Part shown: positions 37,501 to 44,213 of the stretch, piece after piece
Position numbering within the stretch: the first letter of the stretch is position 1
Layout: each line of letters begins with the position of its first letter
Origin: Microplitis mediator
Taxonomy: Eukaryota > Arthropoda > Insecta > Hymenoptera > Braconidae
Assembly (NCBI RefSeq): GCF_029852145.1
Contig: NC_079975.1
Location: 11,121,264 to 11,185,263 of the forward strand
DNA length: 64,000 nucleotides
Direction of reading: 5' to 3'
Notes under the pieces: model-generated
Databases searched by the model: none
What the model was told of the DNA's origin: nothing
What the model saw: the letters and a program-made list of their open reading frames with translations, nothing else
Position numbers and translations under genes: made by a program

Positions 37501-40458
37501 ACTATTAACAATATTTGTTAGTATTAACAAAATCTATTTTTTATGAGAACAAAATTTTTGTAGCTATTAAAAAGCTTTAATATATTGAAAAAAATATTTA
37601 TTTCCACCAAATAAGATTTGTTAATAGTTAAAAAATATTTTGTTGGTGGTCGGTGTTGATAGATGGCTATACTTAACGCGTAGTTGTAAAAAAATATATA
37701 TGCATATACATGATTTTCATACGATAAGTTGCATATTATTTTATACTTTGTGGAAAACAATTAATAAAATGGAAGCTTTGCTACAATCGTGGGATTTATA
37801 CTCGATTTTTTGTGGTAAGTTGACAGTTATATATAAGGTATATTCAGTAGCATCAGTACTCAACCTATTCATTGTCTTGTCATCCTATTTTATTTTTTAT
37901 ATTCCGTTTCTAAAGTTAACACTAAATTTATGAATTTACTTTTGTATTCCCACTCTAGTAAACCATATAACTGACTTTGAAATCCTTGGTGAATTCCTTA
38001 CTAAAACTCGAGAAGAGACCCAAAAAGAAATAATCCCTAGTGTTTGTTTACGACTTCGTTTAAGTAAAAAATATAATGAATATGTAGGTTTCTTTTTTAT
38101 TTTACAACTATTTATTTTTTTAAATTCAATTCATTATTCTCGAAAAATTATTTCAAATAATTTTATTATCGATAAATAATTTTATTTTATTTACAGATTT
38201 CCCATCACGAGAAGATTAATGTAAAACTTTTCTAAAAATAATAAGAGGAATTTTTTAAATATTAATAATCCAGTGTGTAAATACTAATAAATGATTTATT
38301 AAATATTAATAAATCATTTTTTATATGTTAATAAATCATTTGTTAAATAGTAATAAATATTTGGTTAGCACAAAAAAATCGCTGCTAATAAATGATTTAT
38401 TAACTGTTAATAAATATTTGTTAAGGACCTATCCTCTAATAAATTATTTATTAAATATTAACAAATCTTTTTAAATACAAAAAAATCCTTCTATCAGTGT
38501 ACTGATAATAATCTCGCAAAAAAAAAAATTTTTTTCAATTTTCAAAAATCGAAAAAAAATAATAACTATGGAAGGCCCGCTACCGGAAGAGGCTTAAAAG
38601 TTGCAAGATGGATAGAAGTTTAAAATAGAAAATTTTCAAGAAAATCGAAGGATACATCTTTTTTTAAAAACACGGTTGAAAACTTGAAATTCAAAAATCT
38701 CGATAAAAAACTCTTCGAAGTTTGTTTTGTATTTTTTTCTGTAAAGGCCATCTAAAAACGAAAATTTTGAAAAAAAAAAAATTGGATTTCAACTATTATT
38801 ACGAAAGTTATGATAAAAAAACCATAAGAAGAGCGGTTTTTTTTTTAAATTCGATATTTTTTGAACCATTGATCAAAAGAATCTCAAAATTTATCAGGAA
38901 ACCTCTTTTCAGGGGTACTGAAAAATACCAAAAAAATAAGAAAATCGAAAACAACAATTTTTGAAACCGTCCGATTTGGCGTGGAATGCCCCATATACTT
39001 GTAACTATTTCATATTCTAAGATAATTCATAATATTTATAGTTAAATAATAGGAACTGATACTAACAATTTTAGCAGCACGACAAAAACTTGCACCTTCA
39101 ATAGCGACGACGGTATAAGCATTGTGATTCAGGTATCGTATAAATTTTTCCAAGCAGTAAAAACAACAAATACAACTCTTTAAGCCACATTGTGAACATA
39201 CTGAAGTTTCCTTAGTTTTTTCAAACCTACATAATAAATTGTAAAGTTTTATAATTTCACAAAAATTACTTAGTTGGTTTTTATTTTACTTTACTTCTAA
39301 ACTTACTTCTGATGTAAAAACATTAAAATTAAACGAGGAAGCTTAAAAATCGTTATTAGAAACGAACCACAAGCTACAGAGCCTAAATGGTAGCTAACCA
39401 ATTTTCCAATTGAAGAACAGGTTGGTGATCGACTAGATTCTTTGCCCCTGTAAATATAAGTATTTAATGTTATTTAATTATTCATTTAAATTATTATATT
39501 CTTATAATAGAAACGAAAGTGTACCTAAAGTACCAATGAGCGACTGAACCAGCAACTACAAGATTTTGACACCCAGTGATAAATTCCGATACCCATATCA
39601 AGGCTATTATGTATACCCACCACATATACTTGACCCAAACCGCATCAACGTATTCAACAAGAGTGAGTTCTGGAAATTAACCTTATTCAAGAACAATACT
39701 TTATTTTTTAAATATATATACTAAAAACTGTTGTTCATTACTGGAGAATTCATTAATAGTTAAATTGGATTTTTGCGTTTCTCTCACAGCACTGTGGTCA
39801 AAATGAGGATTTAATAATTGAATATCTCCAGATGTATTTAATAAAAAAATCGATTTATTACCAGGATGATCTAAAACAATATTTTATATTTTATATAAAA
39901 TAATTTATGCATAAAATTTAATTTTAAATAATGAGAAATGACTTACTTGCTGTAGCTAGACATATAACAATTGTGACCCAAAAAATATAAAATATTAAAA
40001 GAGTGCAAAATGTCAGTAAAGGTTGGAAAAATAATCCGGGTAATTCTGCAAGACATGTAGCACTTTCTTTAAAAAGAACAGTCATAAAACTTATTCTTCT
40101 CCGAAGTATACACACAAGTAAGATTAAAATTATTGTTATAATCGTAGCAATAATCGAAAATACTAGAAAAGCAGTTTCATTTCTTACGGATTCTTCAAGT
40201 AATTCAGTTGGATTCGTAGTGTCTATAGTTCTTCTAATATCTGCGTAAGTCCACCACAATAAACTAGTACCGCCTGTACAATATCGAAGTAGACGTTCTT
40301 AGTAAATGATCATTTGAAGCTTGTAAATATAAATAAAAATTAAGTAATTAAATGACTTGGATACGTACATATACACGATATACTAACTAATACCATTACG
40401 ATCCATGTAACAAGACTAGCGAGTAAGTGAAAGATTGCAATCATAAGTAATGATAAGA
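19215..40458 (-). CDS. SLC44A: Choline transporter-like protein (SLC44A/CTL family), C-terminal half, 7 exons
   Basis: Seven minus-strand exons join in phase: 40458-40369, 40273-39947, 39870-39742, 39669-39525, 39447-39307, 39226-39067 and 19586-19215. All have AG acceptors and GT donors. Together they encode about 454 residues. The CTL signature blocks are in order: LLWWTYADIRR, LEESVRNETAFLVFS, an RRRI turn before several membrane segments, AELPGLFFQPL, WVKYMWWVYIIALIWVSEFI, GKLVSYHLGSVACGSFLI, CLEKFIRYLNHNAYTVVAIE, NALQLAVINGIGDFILFLGK and FFIAHCVISLYE. Family members are polytopic plasma- or mitochondrial-membrane transporters of choline or ethanolamine. The intact frames suggest a working gene. 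About 200 N-terminal residues are not seen and must lie upstream of 40458. The final intron is 19.5 kb of transposons. Confidence 0.93.
20015..20310 (+). repeat. R1 5' fragment (plus)
   Basis: Starts CTGTCTATCGGTTAACCCTG, includes the GAGCTC hairpin and first sub-repeat, and stops at an A run. An 87-residue frame here is a repeat translation. Confidence 0.8.
20457..21402 (+). repeat. R1 dispersed repeat, full length (plus)
   Basis: From GGTCTATCGGTTAACCCTGC to TTAGCGGGAAGTTAAA. It contains all parts of the family, including an ACGTACGTAC microsatellite slot near 21230. Confidence 0.85.
22031..22737. other. Intronic AT-rich interval, no gene seen
   Basis: Contains a short minus-strand open frame (22205-22396) with no recognisable similarity. 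Nothing else is supported. Confidence 0.5.
22738..23577 (+). mobile_element. Solo LTR (840 bp), Ty3/gypsy-type ends, 5-bp TSD
   Basis: Begins TGTTACGTCCC and ends GGACGTAACA, the usual TG...CA LTR form, with GAATG duplicated at 22733-22737 and 23578-23582. An ATAAATAAGCG TATA-like string lies near 22970 and an AATAAAACAG polyadenylation-like string near 23392. No internal coding region is present, so the provirus was probably removed by LTR-LTR recombination. The gypsy assignment rests on the TGTTACG end only. Confidence 0.85.
23583..24360. other. Intronic interval, partly repeat-like
   Basis: Includes a GTATATAAACTCGGGCG segment near 23678 resembling a core promoter, with no reading frame following it. 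No element termini recognised. Confidence 0.4.
24361..24979. mobile_element. TIR element with GGGTAATAAGGCCT repeats
   Basis: TAAGGTATACTGGCGGGTAA at the left and TTACCCGCGGGTACCTTA at the right are imperfect inverted ends. The phrase GGGTAATAAGGCCT or its complement recurs in the middle (about 24585) and twice at the right. Non-coding. Confidence 0.65.
25337..25360. repeat. 24-bp perfect palindrome
   Basis: ACTACTATAGGG followed by its exact complement, CCCTATAGTAGT, immediately left of the next insertion. Confidence 0.85.
25363..27103. mobile_element. Tc1/mariner-like foldback, 1.74 kb, TA TSD
   Basis: CACTTATCCAAAAAATTAAA and its complement end a palindrome whose arms extend about 800 bp to an A/T-rich centre near 26200. 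TA flanks both ends (25361-25362 and 27104-27105). The AATTAAAGGAACAAG string also recurs inside the arms near 26029 and 26370. The right arm carries a 50-bp extra segment near 26585. No transposase is present. Confidence 0.85.
27393..27513. mobile_element. 121-bp palindromic MITE (GGCGTGTTCAGCCGAACT)
   Basis: GGCGTGTTCAGCCGAACT and its near-complement close a hairpin carrying AAGTCCTGAGT and TTAGTAAGATTT on both arms. The ends resemble PIF/Harbinger-type MITEs, but a TSD is not clear. Confidence 0.6.
27570..28320. mobile_element. hAT-type foldback MITE, 751 bp, 8-bp TSD
   Basis: TAGGGTGGCCCAAAAAAAC and GGGCCACCCTA ends, with CTAGGTAT duplicated exactly at 27562-27569 and 28321-28328. The 8-bp TSD and the TAGGG terminus indicate hAT. 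Arms of about 140 bp surround a central AT-rich part. Non-coding. Confidence 0.9.
28573..28772. mobile_element. 200-bp MITE with TTAA TSD
   Basis: TTAA at 28569-28572 and 28773-28776 flanks inverted ends sharing TACTAAACGAATTTT and its complement. The TTAA target puts it in the piggyBac/Kolobok-type group. Confidence 0.8.
28902..31014. mobile_element. TA-flanked element, CACAGAAAAAACAGTTAACT ends, with a TTGGAGCAAG array
   Basis: CACAGAAAAAACAGTTAACT and its complement are flanked by TA. Both shoulders are arrays of TTGGAGCAAGAAATTT and AAATTTCTTG-like units (28930-29260 and 30600-31000). A TTAA element interrupts the middle. The short frames are array translations. Confidence 0.8.
29268..30181. 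mobile_element. 914-bp TTAA element with homopolymeric G/C ends
   Basis: TTAA at 29264-29267 and 30182-30185. The ends read GGGA followed by a G run of about 13 and TAGGGTTTTAAA, closed at the right by AAACCCTA and a C run of about 19. The interior has an imperfect inverted pair (AACTCTTCGT at about 29560 and 29695) around an aligned T/A-rich centre. Kolobok or piggyBac type, non-coding. Confidence 0.8.
31017..32168. other. Intronic interval with a degenerate R1 copy and a poly-C tract
   Basis: About 31320-31745 retains R1 phrases (ATATCTTTTGAAC, CCGATTTTGACG, CATTCGACGC) without termini. A C-rich run occurs at 31908-31921. No coding sequence. Confidence 0.55.
32169..33059. mobile_element. 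Foldback element with CAGATCGTGAAATTAGACAG repeats
   Basis: ATGTCATAGGCAGATCGTG and its complement end a palindrome of about 890 bp. The shoulders repeat TAGACAGTTCATGAACTGTC and GATCGTGTAAT. The inner palindrome (32400-32880) contains a TTCTTCTTCTGAGCTGGCTC hairpin at its centre. No TSD determined. Confidence 0.75.
33524..34342. mobile_element. Family A element, copy 1: CCCGGG ends, CATGAACAGG array, tRNA-like insert
   Basis: CCCGGGAAAAAATGATC starts the element and GATCATTTTTTCCCAGG ends it, with a 2-bp TSD (AT at 33522-33523 and 34343-34344). Most of the interior is a roughly 10-bp array of CATGAACAGG/CATGATCAGG variants that are nearly self-complementary, with a periodic GTATTTAACGCTTCAGA spacer. 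A minus-strand tRNA-like unit lies at 33786-33862. The 71-residue frame here is an array translation. Confidence 0.8.
33786..33862 (-). ncRNA. tRNA-like Pol III unit in family A copy 1
   Basis: On the minus strand an A-box-like TAGGTCAGTGGGTAGC is followed 30-40 bases later by the B box GGTTCAAATCC, and then a T run (ATTTTTTATTTTTTTT) suitable as a Pol III terminator. The T arm and anticodon stem pair poorly, so it is a tRNA-derived relic or SINE head rather than a working tRNA. A relative occurs at 56447-56518. Confidence 0.6.
34850..35886. mobile_element. hAT-type non-autonomous element, 1037 bp, 8-bp TSD
   Basis: CAGGGTTGCGAAT and ATTTGCAACTCTG ends with GCTATACA duplicated exactly (34842-34849 and 35887-35894). 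The interior is an imperfect array of AATTGAAAAATTAATTTTTA units with CACGTGGGATT spacers. Non-coding. Confidence 0.9.
35913..36874. mobile_element. Foldback MITE, TAGACTGGGCC ends, 962 bp
   Basis: TAGACTGGGCCAAAAAAA and its complement cap arms of about 460 bp that meet near 36395. Flanks GAATGTAT and TTGTGTAT share five of eight bases, which may be a decayed 8-bp TSD. hAT-like and related in body to the TAGGGT elements (AAGAGGTGTATCG phrase). Confidence 0.8.
36980..37410. other. Interior of the 4.6-kb TIR element, no gene
   Basis: AT-rich, partly complementary to 38560-38780. No reading frame with recognisable content. Confidence 0.5.
37413..38499 (+). mobile_element. Tc1/mariner-like element carrying gene exons, TA TSD
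   Basis: CACTGATAGAAGGATTTG and its complement with TA on both sides (37411-37412 and 38500-38501). TAATAAATGATTTATTAA-like units repeat near the right end and AACAAATATT-like units near the left. Between them lie three spliceable exons of a SAM-like protein (37769-38219). No transposase frame is seen. Confidence 0.75.
37769..38219 (+). CDS. Short SAM-like domain protein, 3 exons, inside a Tc1-like element
   Basis: Exons 37769-37814, 37959-38087 and 38197-38219 join in phase through GT...AG introns (donors GTAAGT and a weaker GTTTCT; acceptors CTCTAG and TTACAG) to give 65 residues. Starts MEALLQSWDLYSIFC, continues VNHITDFEILGEFL, then IIPSVCLRLRLSKKY. The pattern of a W-L start, N-I-D-F-L middle and an EIIP-x-LR-RL helix fits the SAM-like domains found at the N terminus of several insect transposon-linked proteins. 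An alternative donor GTAGGT at 38084 would change the tail. It is probably a captured exon set. Function unknown. Confidence 0.5.
39067..39226 (-). CDS. SLC44A: SLC44A exon: CLEKFIRYLNHNAYTVVAIEG block
   Basis: 160 nt, acceptor TTATGTAG, donor GTTAGT. Encodes a cysteine-rich stretch (CSQCGLKSCICCFYC) followed by LEKFIRYLNHNAYTVVAIEG and FCRAAKI, the best-conserved CTL segment. It ends in phase 0 at the giant intron. Confidence 0.95.
39307..39447 (-). CDS. SLC44A: SLC44A exon: SYHLGSVACGS block
   Basis: 141 nt, acceptor ATTTACAG, donor GTAAGT. Encodes RGKESSRSPTCSSIGKLVSY and then HLGSVACGSFLITIFKLPRL. The GKLxSxHLGSVAxGS motif is typical of the family. Confidence 0.92.
39525..39669 (-). CDS. 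SLC44A: SLC44A exon: YMWWVYIIALIW block
   Basis: 145 nt, acceptor TTTCCAG, donor GTACAC. Encodes LTLVEYVDAVWVKYMWWVYI and then SEFITGCQNLVVAGSVAHWY, matching the conserved WVKYMWW and SEFI segments of CTL proteins. Confidence 0.92.
39742..39870 (-). CDS. SLC44A: SLC44A exon: extracellular loop
   Basis: 129 nt, acceptor GTTTTAG, donor GTAATG. Encodes NHPGNKSIFLLNTSGDIQLL and continues to NEFSK. It is hydrophilic, with NKS, NTS and NLT sequons that could be glycosylated if luminal. Phase matches both neighbours. Confidence 0.85.
39947..40273 (-). CDS. SLC44A: SLC44A exon: WWTYAD to CLATA
   Basis: 327 nt, acceptor TGTACAG, donor GTAAGT. Encodes TSLLWWTYADIRRT, LEESVRNETAFLVFSIIATI, an RRRISFM positive turn and two or three membrane helices ending ICLATA. 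This is the most diagnostic block of the family. Confidence 0.95.
40369..40458 (-). CDS. SLC44A: SLC44A exon (first visible)
   Basis: 90 nt, acceptor TTTTTAG, donor GTACGT. It encodes a hydrophobic helix, LSLLMIAIFHLLASLVTWIV. It starts needing one base from a preceding exon and ends with one spare base that completes a cysteine codon with the next exon. The exon before it was not located. Confidence 0.85.
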
Positions 40459-40579
40459 CTAAAAATAAAAAGTTAAACTTCATGACGTATTTTTTACAAA
40501 TATGAACAGCTTATGATAAATAATAAAATTATAAATATAAAACTTAAATATTACATACCTAGGGAGGAAACTAGGTCAT

Positions 40580-40684
40580 CCCTGGTGAAAATTTTTCTGA
40601 TTTTTCTCTGAAAAACTCAGTTCTAAAGTTCTAAAGACTTTTTCAGAGTTTTTCAGAGAAAAGTCAGAAAAATTTTCACCAGGG
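40580..40684. mobile_element. 105-bp palindromic MITE, CCCTGGTGAAAATTTTT ends
   Basis: CCCTGGTGAAAATTTTT and its complement, with GAAAAACTC/GAGTTTTTC inside and a short loop. AT flanks both ends (40578-40579 and 40685-40686), a 2-bp TSD like the CCCGGG families. Lies upstream (on the minus strand) of the first visible SLC44A exon. Confidence 0.85.
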
Positions 40685-41097
40685 ATTTCAACCCCCGTGT
40701 GTAATTGCCTACGCAAGTGGAAGGTCAAGGTGGCAAACACGCGGATTAGGACGACCTACCTTAGTGGTATGTATACTATTTTCAACCATACCTGTGGAGA
40801 AAGTTTGAATAGAGAAGTCGCATGATTTGTAATGAAATTTTTTTTTTTGAAAATTTGATTAAAGTTGTTAAGAAAAATTGAGGGAAAAGTTTTATAACAA
40901 TTGACTTTTCAATTAAAAACTGCTTTTTAAAACTGTAAATTCAAATGCCAGTGACGTCATTATATCGGTTCCGACGCGCCATCGCACGAAGAGATGAAAA
41001 AATATCCATGTTTACCCTATCAGAATCACGACGAAAAGAAAATACAAGAGAATGGCGTGACTTTCATTGGTTCTCAGCTCCAACAGATGTAATGACG
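40685..41097. promoter_or_regulatory. Non-repetitive interval with two CRE-type TGACGTCA sites
   Basis: TGACGTCA occurs at 40952-40959 and 41093-41100. The interval is richer in CpG than its surroundings and is not shared with other repeats seen here. It could be an intronic enhancer or an internal promoter of the SLC44A gene. The 10.7-kb element is inserted at its edge, and the second site overlaps the TSD. Confidence 0.35.
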
Positions 41098-41877
41098 TCA
41101 TAGCGGGTGCCACAACCTGTGCCTAACGGAGGTTACACAAAACGCATATTTGTATCAAAAGTAAAAGTGTGTAGCGACACGTATGAATGAAGAACGTGAT
41201 AGATGTATAATGTCCGTTCTGATAAACATAATCTCTGAATGAAGTTCTCTTCTATAAACCGAACGTTTGATTAAAGTAAGATTTGTAGAAACGGAAGAAC
41301 GGAAAACAAGACATTTGTAGAAACGGAGGAACGGAGAATGAGATGTTCGAATAAACGCGGGTAACGAAGAACGAGACATGGAGACAGCGTGCGGAACGGT
41401 TATCGTGAGGTTTGTTAACAATGACGAACGTTAGAAAAAATTATATGACAATATCAACCGACTGAATGCAGTCAATGTAACGGTCGGTTTTGTCAAATAA
41501 TTTTTTTCAACATAGGTCATTTTCAACAAACCTTACATTAACCGTTCCGCACGGTGTCCACATGCCACGTTATTCGTTCCTCTGTTTCTATACACGGAGA
41601 GAAAAAAAATAGTTCTGATTCCTATGCTAGCATGGTAACCATTACTATGTTACATAGGAACGAAGATTTTTGTGAAAATCCTGTGTGTATATGCTGGAAA
41701 AAATCTTTAGAATTGTGGCAAAAATATAAGTGATAGCTCATTCGATGCGAAATGAAATTTTGAGCAAGATGTGTTTTTTGTTTTTTTTTTATTTATCAAA
41801 ATTTCAATTTTTTATTAACAAAAAACATAAACAAAATAAAGAATCTTAGATTTTTTGTTAATAACTCAATACCCTCG

Positions 41878-42246
41878 CGGAATTGCCATAACGGTATTTC
41901 TACGGTATTTTATGAGTATTTTTTGGGTATAAGTATTATTACAGTATACCCACGGTATAAATGCGGTATGTTAGTGAAATTTTATTACCGTATTAATACC
42001 GTAAATATATTGTGTTGATACCAAATTTATATAGGGACTATACCGTATTTATACTGTGTTTATACCGTATTTACGCTCTCGCTATACCGTATTTGTACGA
42101 TGATTATACTCCATTAATATGGTTTTTATACTGTACTTAAACGTCGGTTATACCGTATTTATACGGTTGCTATACCTCATTTAAACGGTATTTATGCCGT
42201 ATAAATATGGTGGTTATGCTGCATTTATATAGTGATTATGCCGCCT
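41878..42246. repeat. Array of self-complementary ACCGTATTTATACGGT units
   Basis: About eighteen variants of TATACCGTATTTATACGGT occur in 370 bp at a spacing of about 18-22 bases. Each unit is nearly palindromic. A TA-CACGGAGAGAAAAAAAA terminus lies at 41591, but the matching right end is not clear. Confidence 0.75.
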
Positions 42247-42335
42247 CACTCTTACAGGCTGAAATATACTTTTTATATCTTTCAGATTTATTAACAAGCA
42301 ATCTTCAGATTCTATAACAGATACAATATGTTTTA

Positions 42336-43201
42336 CTCTCTAAACATGAATTAGTGGAAATTTCATTAATTACGTTAGTGAAGCAGCATTCACTTCATAA
42401 TCAGCGTATTTAAATAACAAATTAGTGAATTCTCCCTAATAAATTTAGTACTATAATTTTTACTAGCAAATTAGTGATTTTCACTATTGAACTAGCAATA
42501 TTTTCATAATTTCTACAAGTGAAACTGTTATTCACTTCTTAATTTATGAATTTCACAATTTCACTATTAACTTTAACTAGCAAATAATTAAATATTTTAC
42601 GAGATATAAATATAATTAATAATTATGGTGCTATTTTTAAAAATTTTAATAAAAAACTTTCAAAATAAAAAAAAAATTGAAGTACAGAACAATAATATAT
42701 TTATATGAAGAGTACGTCAATCATAACATCACGGATTTTTTATTTCTTCATCAGTTATTGTTTGGTATCATAATGAATATACTATTTACACTTACGCGAT
42801 CACATGCGTAAGCCAGCGCAGTGGATAGCATCAAAGACTTTGAATCGGAAGGATGCAGGTTCGAGCCCAGAAGTCACCGGGATTTTTTCATCAATCAAAA
42901 TCATGTATACTTCCTCTGAGTAATGATTCTCATTCATTAATCACATTTCGGATTTAATTACAAGTGTCTTATATTTTTTTTCGCAATATAATATTTTTTT
43001 TCACCGATGAAATCAGTGGATTCCCATATTCACTTTTCAATTTAGTGGATTCTCATATTCACATATCAAATCAGTGAATTCCAATATTCACATATTCATT
43101 TAGTGAATATTCACTAATTCTGCGTGGTACGATTGTAGCATTGACAATTAGTAAATATTCACTTGAAATTAGTGAAAAATCACTAATTCATATTTAGAGA
43201 G
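42336..43201. mobile_element. Family D element: CTCTCTAAACATG ends, AGTGAATTCACT array, tRNA-like insert
   Basis: CTCTCTAAACATGAATTAG and its near-complement are flanked by TA (42334-42335 and 43202-43203). Both sides hold AGTGAAT-ATTCACT units. A plus-strand tRNA-like unit lies at 42805-42885. No coding sequence. Confidence 0.75.
42805..42885 (+). ncRNA. tRNA-like Pol III unit in family D
   Basis: A-box-like CAGCGCAGTGGATAGC, then GACTTTGAATCGG resembling a Gln-type anticodon arm (TTG), the B box GGTTCGAGCCC, and TTTTTT at 42884. Stem pairing is incomplete, so a working tRNA is unlikely. Transcription from the internal promoter is possible. Confidence 0.6.
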
Positions 43202-43493
43202 TACTAGTACTTGCATTCTTAAATGACTCATCTCTTCACATGTTCTGCTTTCAATTTTTCAATAAAAAAGTACAGTTCATTTTTATTTTCAAAATAAATT
43301 TTTTTTCAAAAAAATTTCTCTCATTAACAAATAAAAACTCTTGAAACTGGTAAAAATTTTTCAATTTAAACATAAAAATATGTTGACTTGAAGAAAAAAA
43401 GTTTTGATTCAAGATAAAAATTTCAAGATAATTATTTACTTGGTCCAAGAAAATTTTAGTTTTCCGAATCGTTAAAACAAAATTTCTTGAATC

Positions 43494-44183
43494 CCCGATG
43501 AAAAAAGATTTTGTCTAATCATGTATAATTAGATATGATCATACCTGGCTGTTTTAACTCCATATACAATCATATACATTTTTATATAGTGGAAACCTAA
43601 ACATGCAAACATGCAAATACCCTTCTCAATAAGAAAATTTATAGATAAATTGAGAAAAATATAGATAGCCCGAACTGGAAATCGAACCCAGACCAATTCG
43701 GTATTGCGCCGAGTGCTCTACCAGTTGAGCTATCCGGCCCTATACTATATTCCGTTCAATTTGATCTATAACTTATTGAGCCACACCGTCCATCGTACGG
43801 TAATACACCATTTTTATATAGTGGAAACCTATGTATAAGTCTATGTATGATCAGGTCTGATCATATATGAGTCTATGTATAATTAGATATGATCATACTT
43901 GGCTGTTATAACTCCATTTATAACTATATATAAGTCTATGTATGATAAGATCTGATTATATATAAGTCTATATATATTTAGATATGATCATACCTGGCTG
44001 TTTTAACTCCATATATAATCATATATAAGTTTATGTATGATCAGGTCTGATCATATATAAGTCTATACATGATTAGATCTGATCAGACATGTCTAATATA
44101 AATTCATGTATAGTCGTGCATAAGTTTATATATGATTGGATCTGATCAGACATGACTGATCTAAACTTATATGTAGTTATATA
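43494..44183. repeat. Family C array: CCCGATGAAAAAAGATTTTG end and TATATGATCAG units
   Basis: CCCGATGAAAAAAGATTTTG starts the block. It is followed by repeated GTCTATGTATGATCAGATC and GATATGATCATACCTGGCTG units. A tRNA-like sequence sits at 43668-43739. The matching inverted block is 50560-51043. Confidence 0.75.
43668..43739 (-). tRNA. tRNA-like gene or pseudogene with near-complete cloverleaf
   Basis: 72 nt on the minus strand with normal arm lengths: acceptor GGCCGGA/TTCGGGC (6 of 7 paired), D stem GCTC/GAGC perfect, anticodon stem CTCGG/CCGAA (4 of 5), T stem CTGGG/TCCAG paired with one G-T, B box GGTTCGATTT-like. The anticodon position reads CAA, but base 33 is G instead of T, which argues against normal decoding. 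A TTTTT terminator follows about 9 bases downstream. Most likely a tRNA-derived element component. Confidence 0.65.
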
Positions 44184-44213
44184 CCCGATGAAACAAGATT
44201 TTGTCTAATCATA

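Larger units (their letters stand above)
34363..38992. mobile_element. 4.6-kb TIR element, GGGGCATTCCACGCCAAATC ends
   Basis: GGGGCATTCCACGCCAAATC and its complement begin arms of about 200 bp. ATAT flanks both ends (34359-34362 and 38993-38996), a possible 4-bp TSD. Inside are three complete nested insertions (34850-35886, 35913-36874, 37413-38499) and an inverted pair near 37040-37080 and 38740-38780. No transposase was recognised. The 128-residue frame at 34483 has no identifiable domain. Confidence 0.8.
19587..39066 (-). other. Giant SLC44A intron (19,480 bp) made mostly of mobile elements
   Basis: Bounded by donor GTTAGT and acceptor TATTTCAG in the CTL reading frame. Most of the length is identifiable insertions, each annotated separately. 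Confidence 0.9.

Noticed and set aside
40003..40248. Plus-strand 81-aa frame
   Set aside because: It is antisense to the well-supported SLC44A exon 39947-40273.
41155..41421. 88-aa minus-strand frame
   Set aside because: Translation of the CG-rich GAAACGG-GAACGG array near the left end of the 10.7-kb element.
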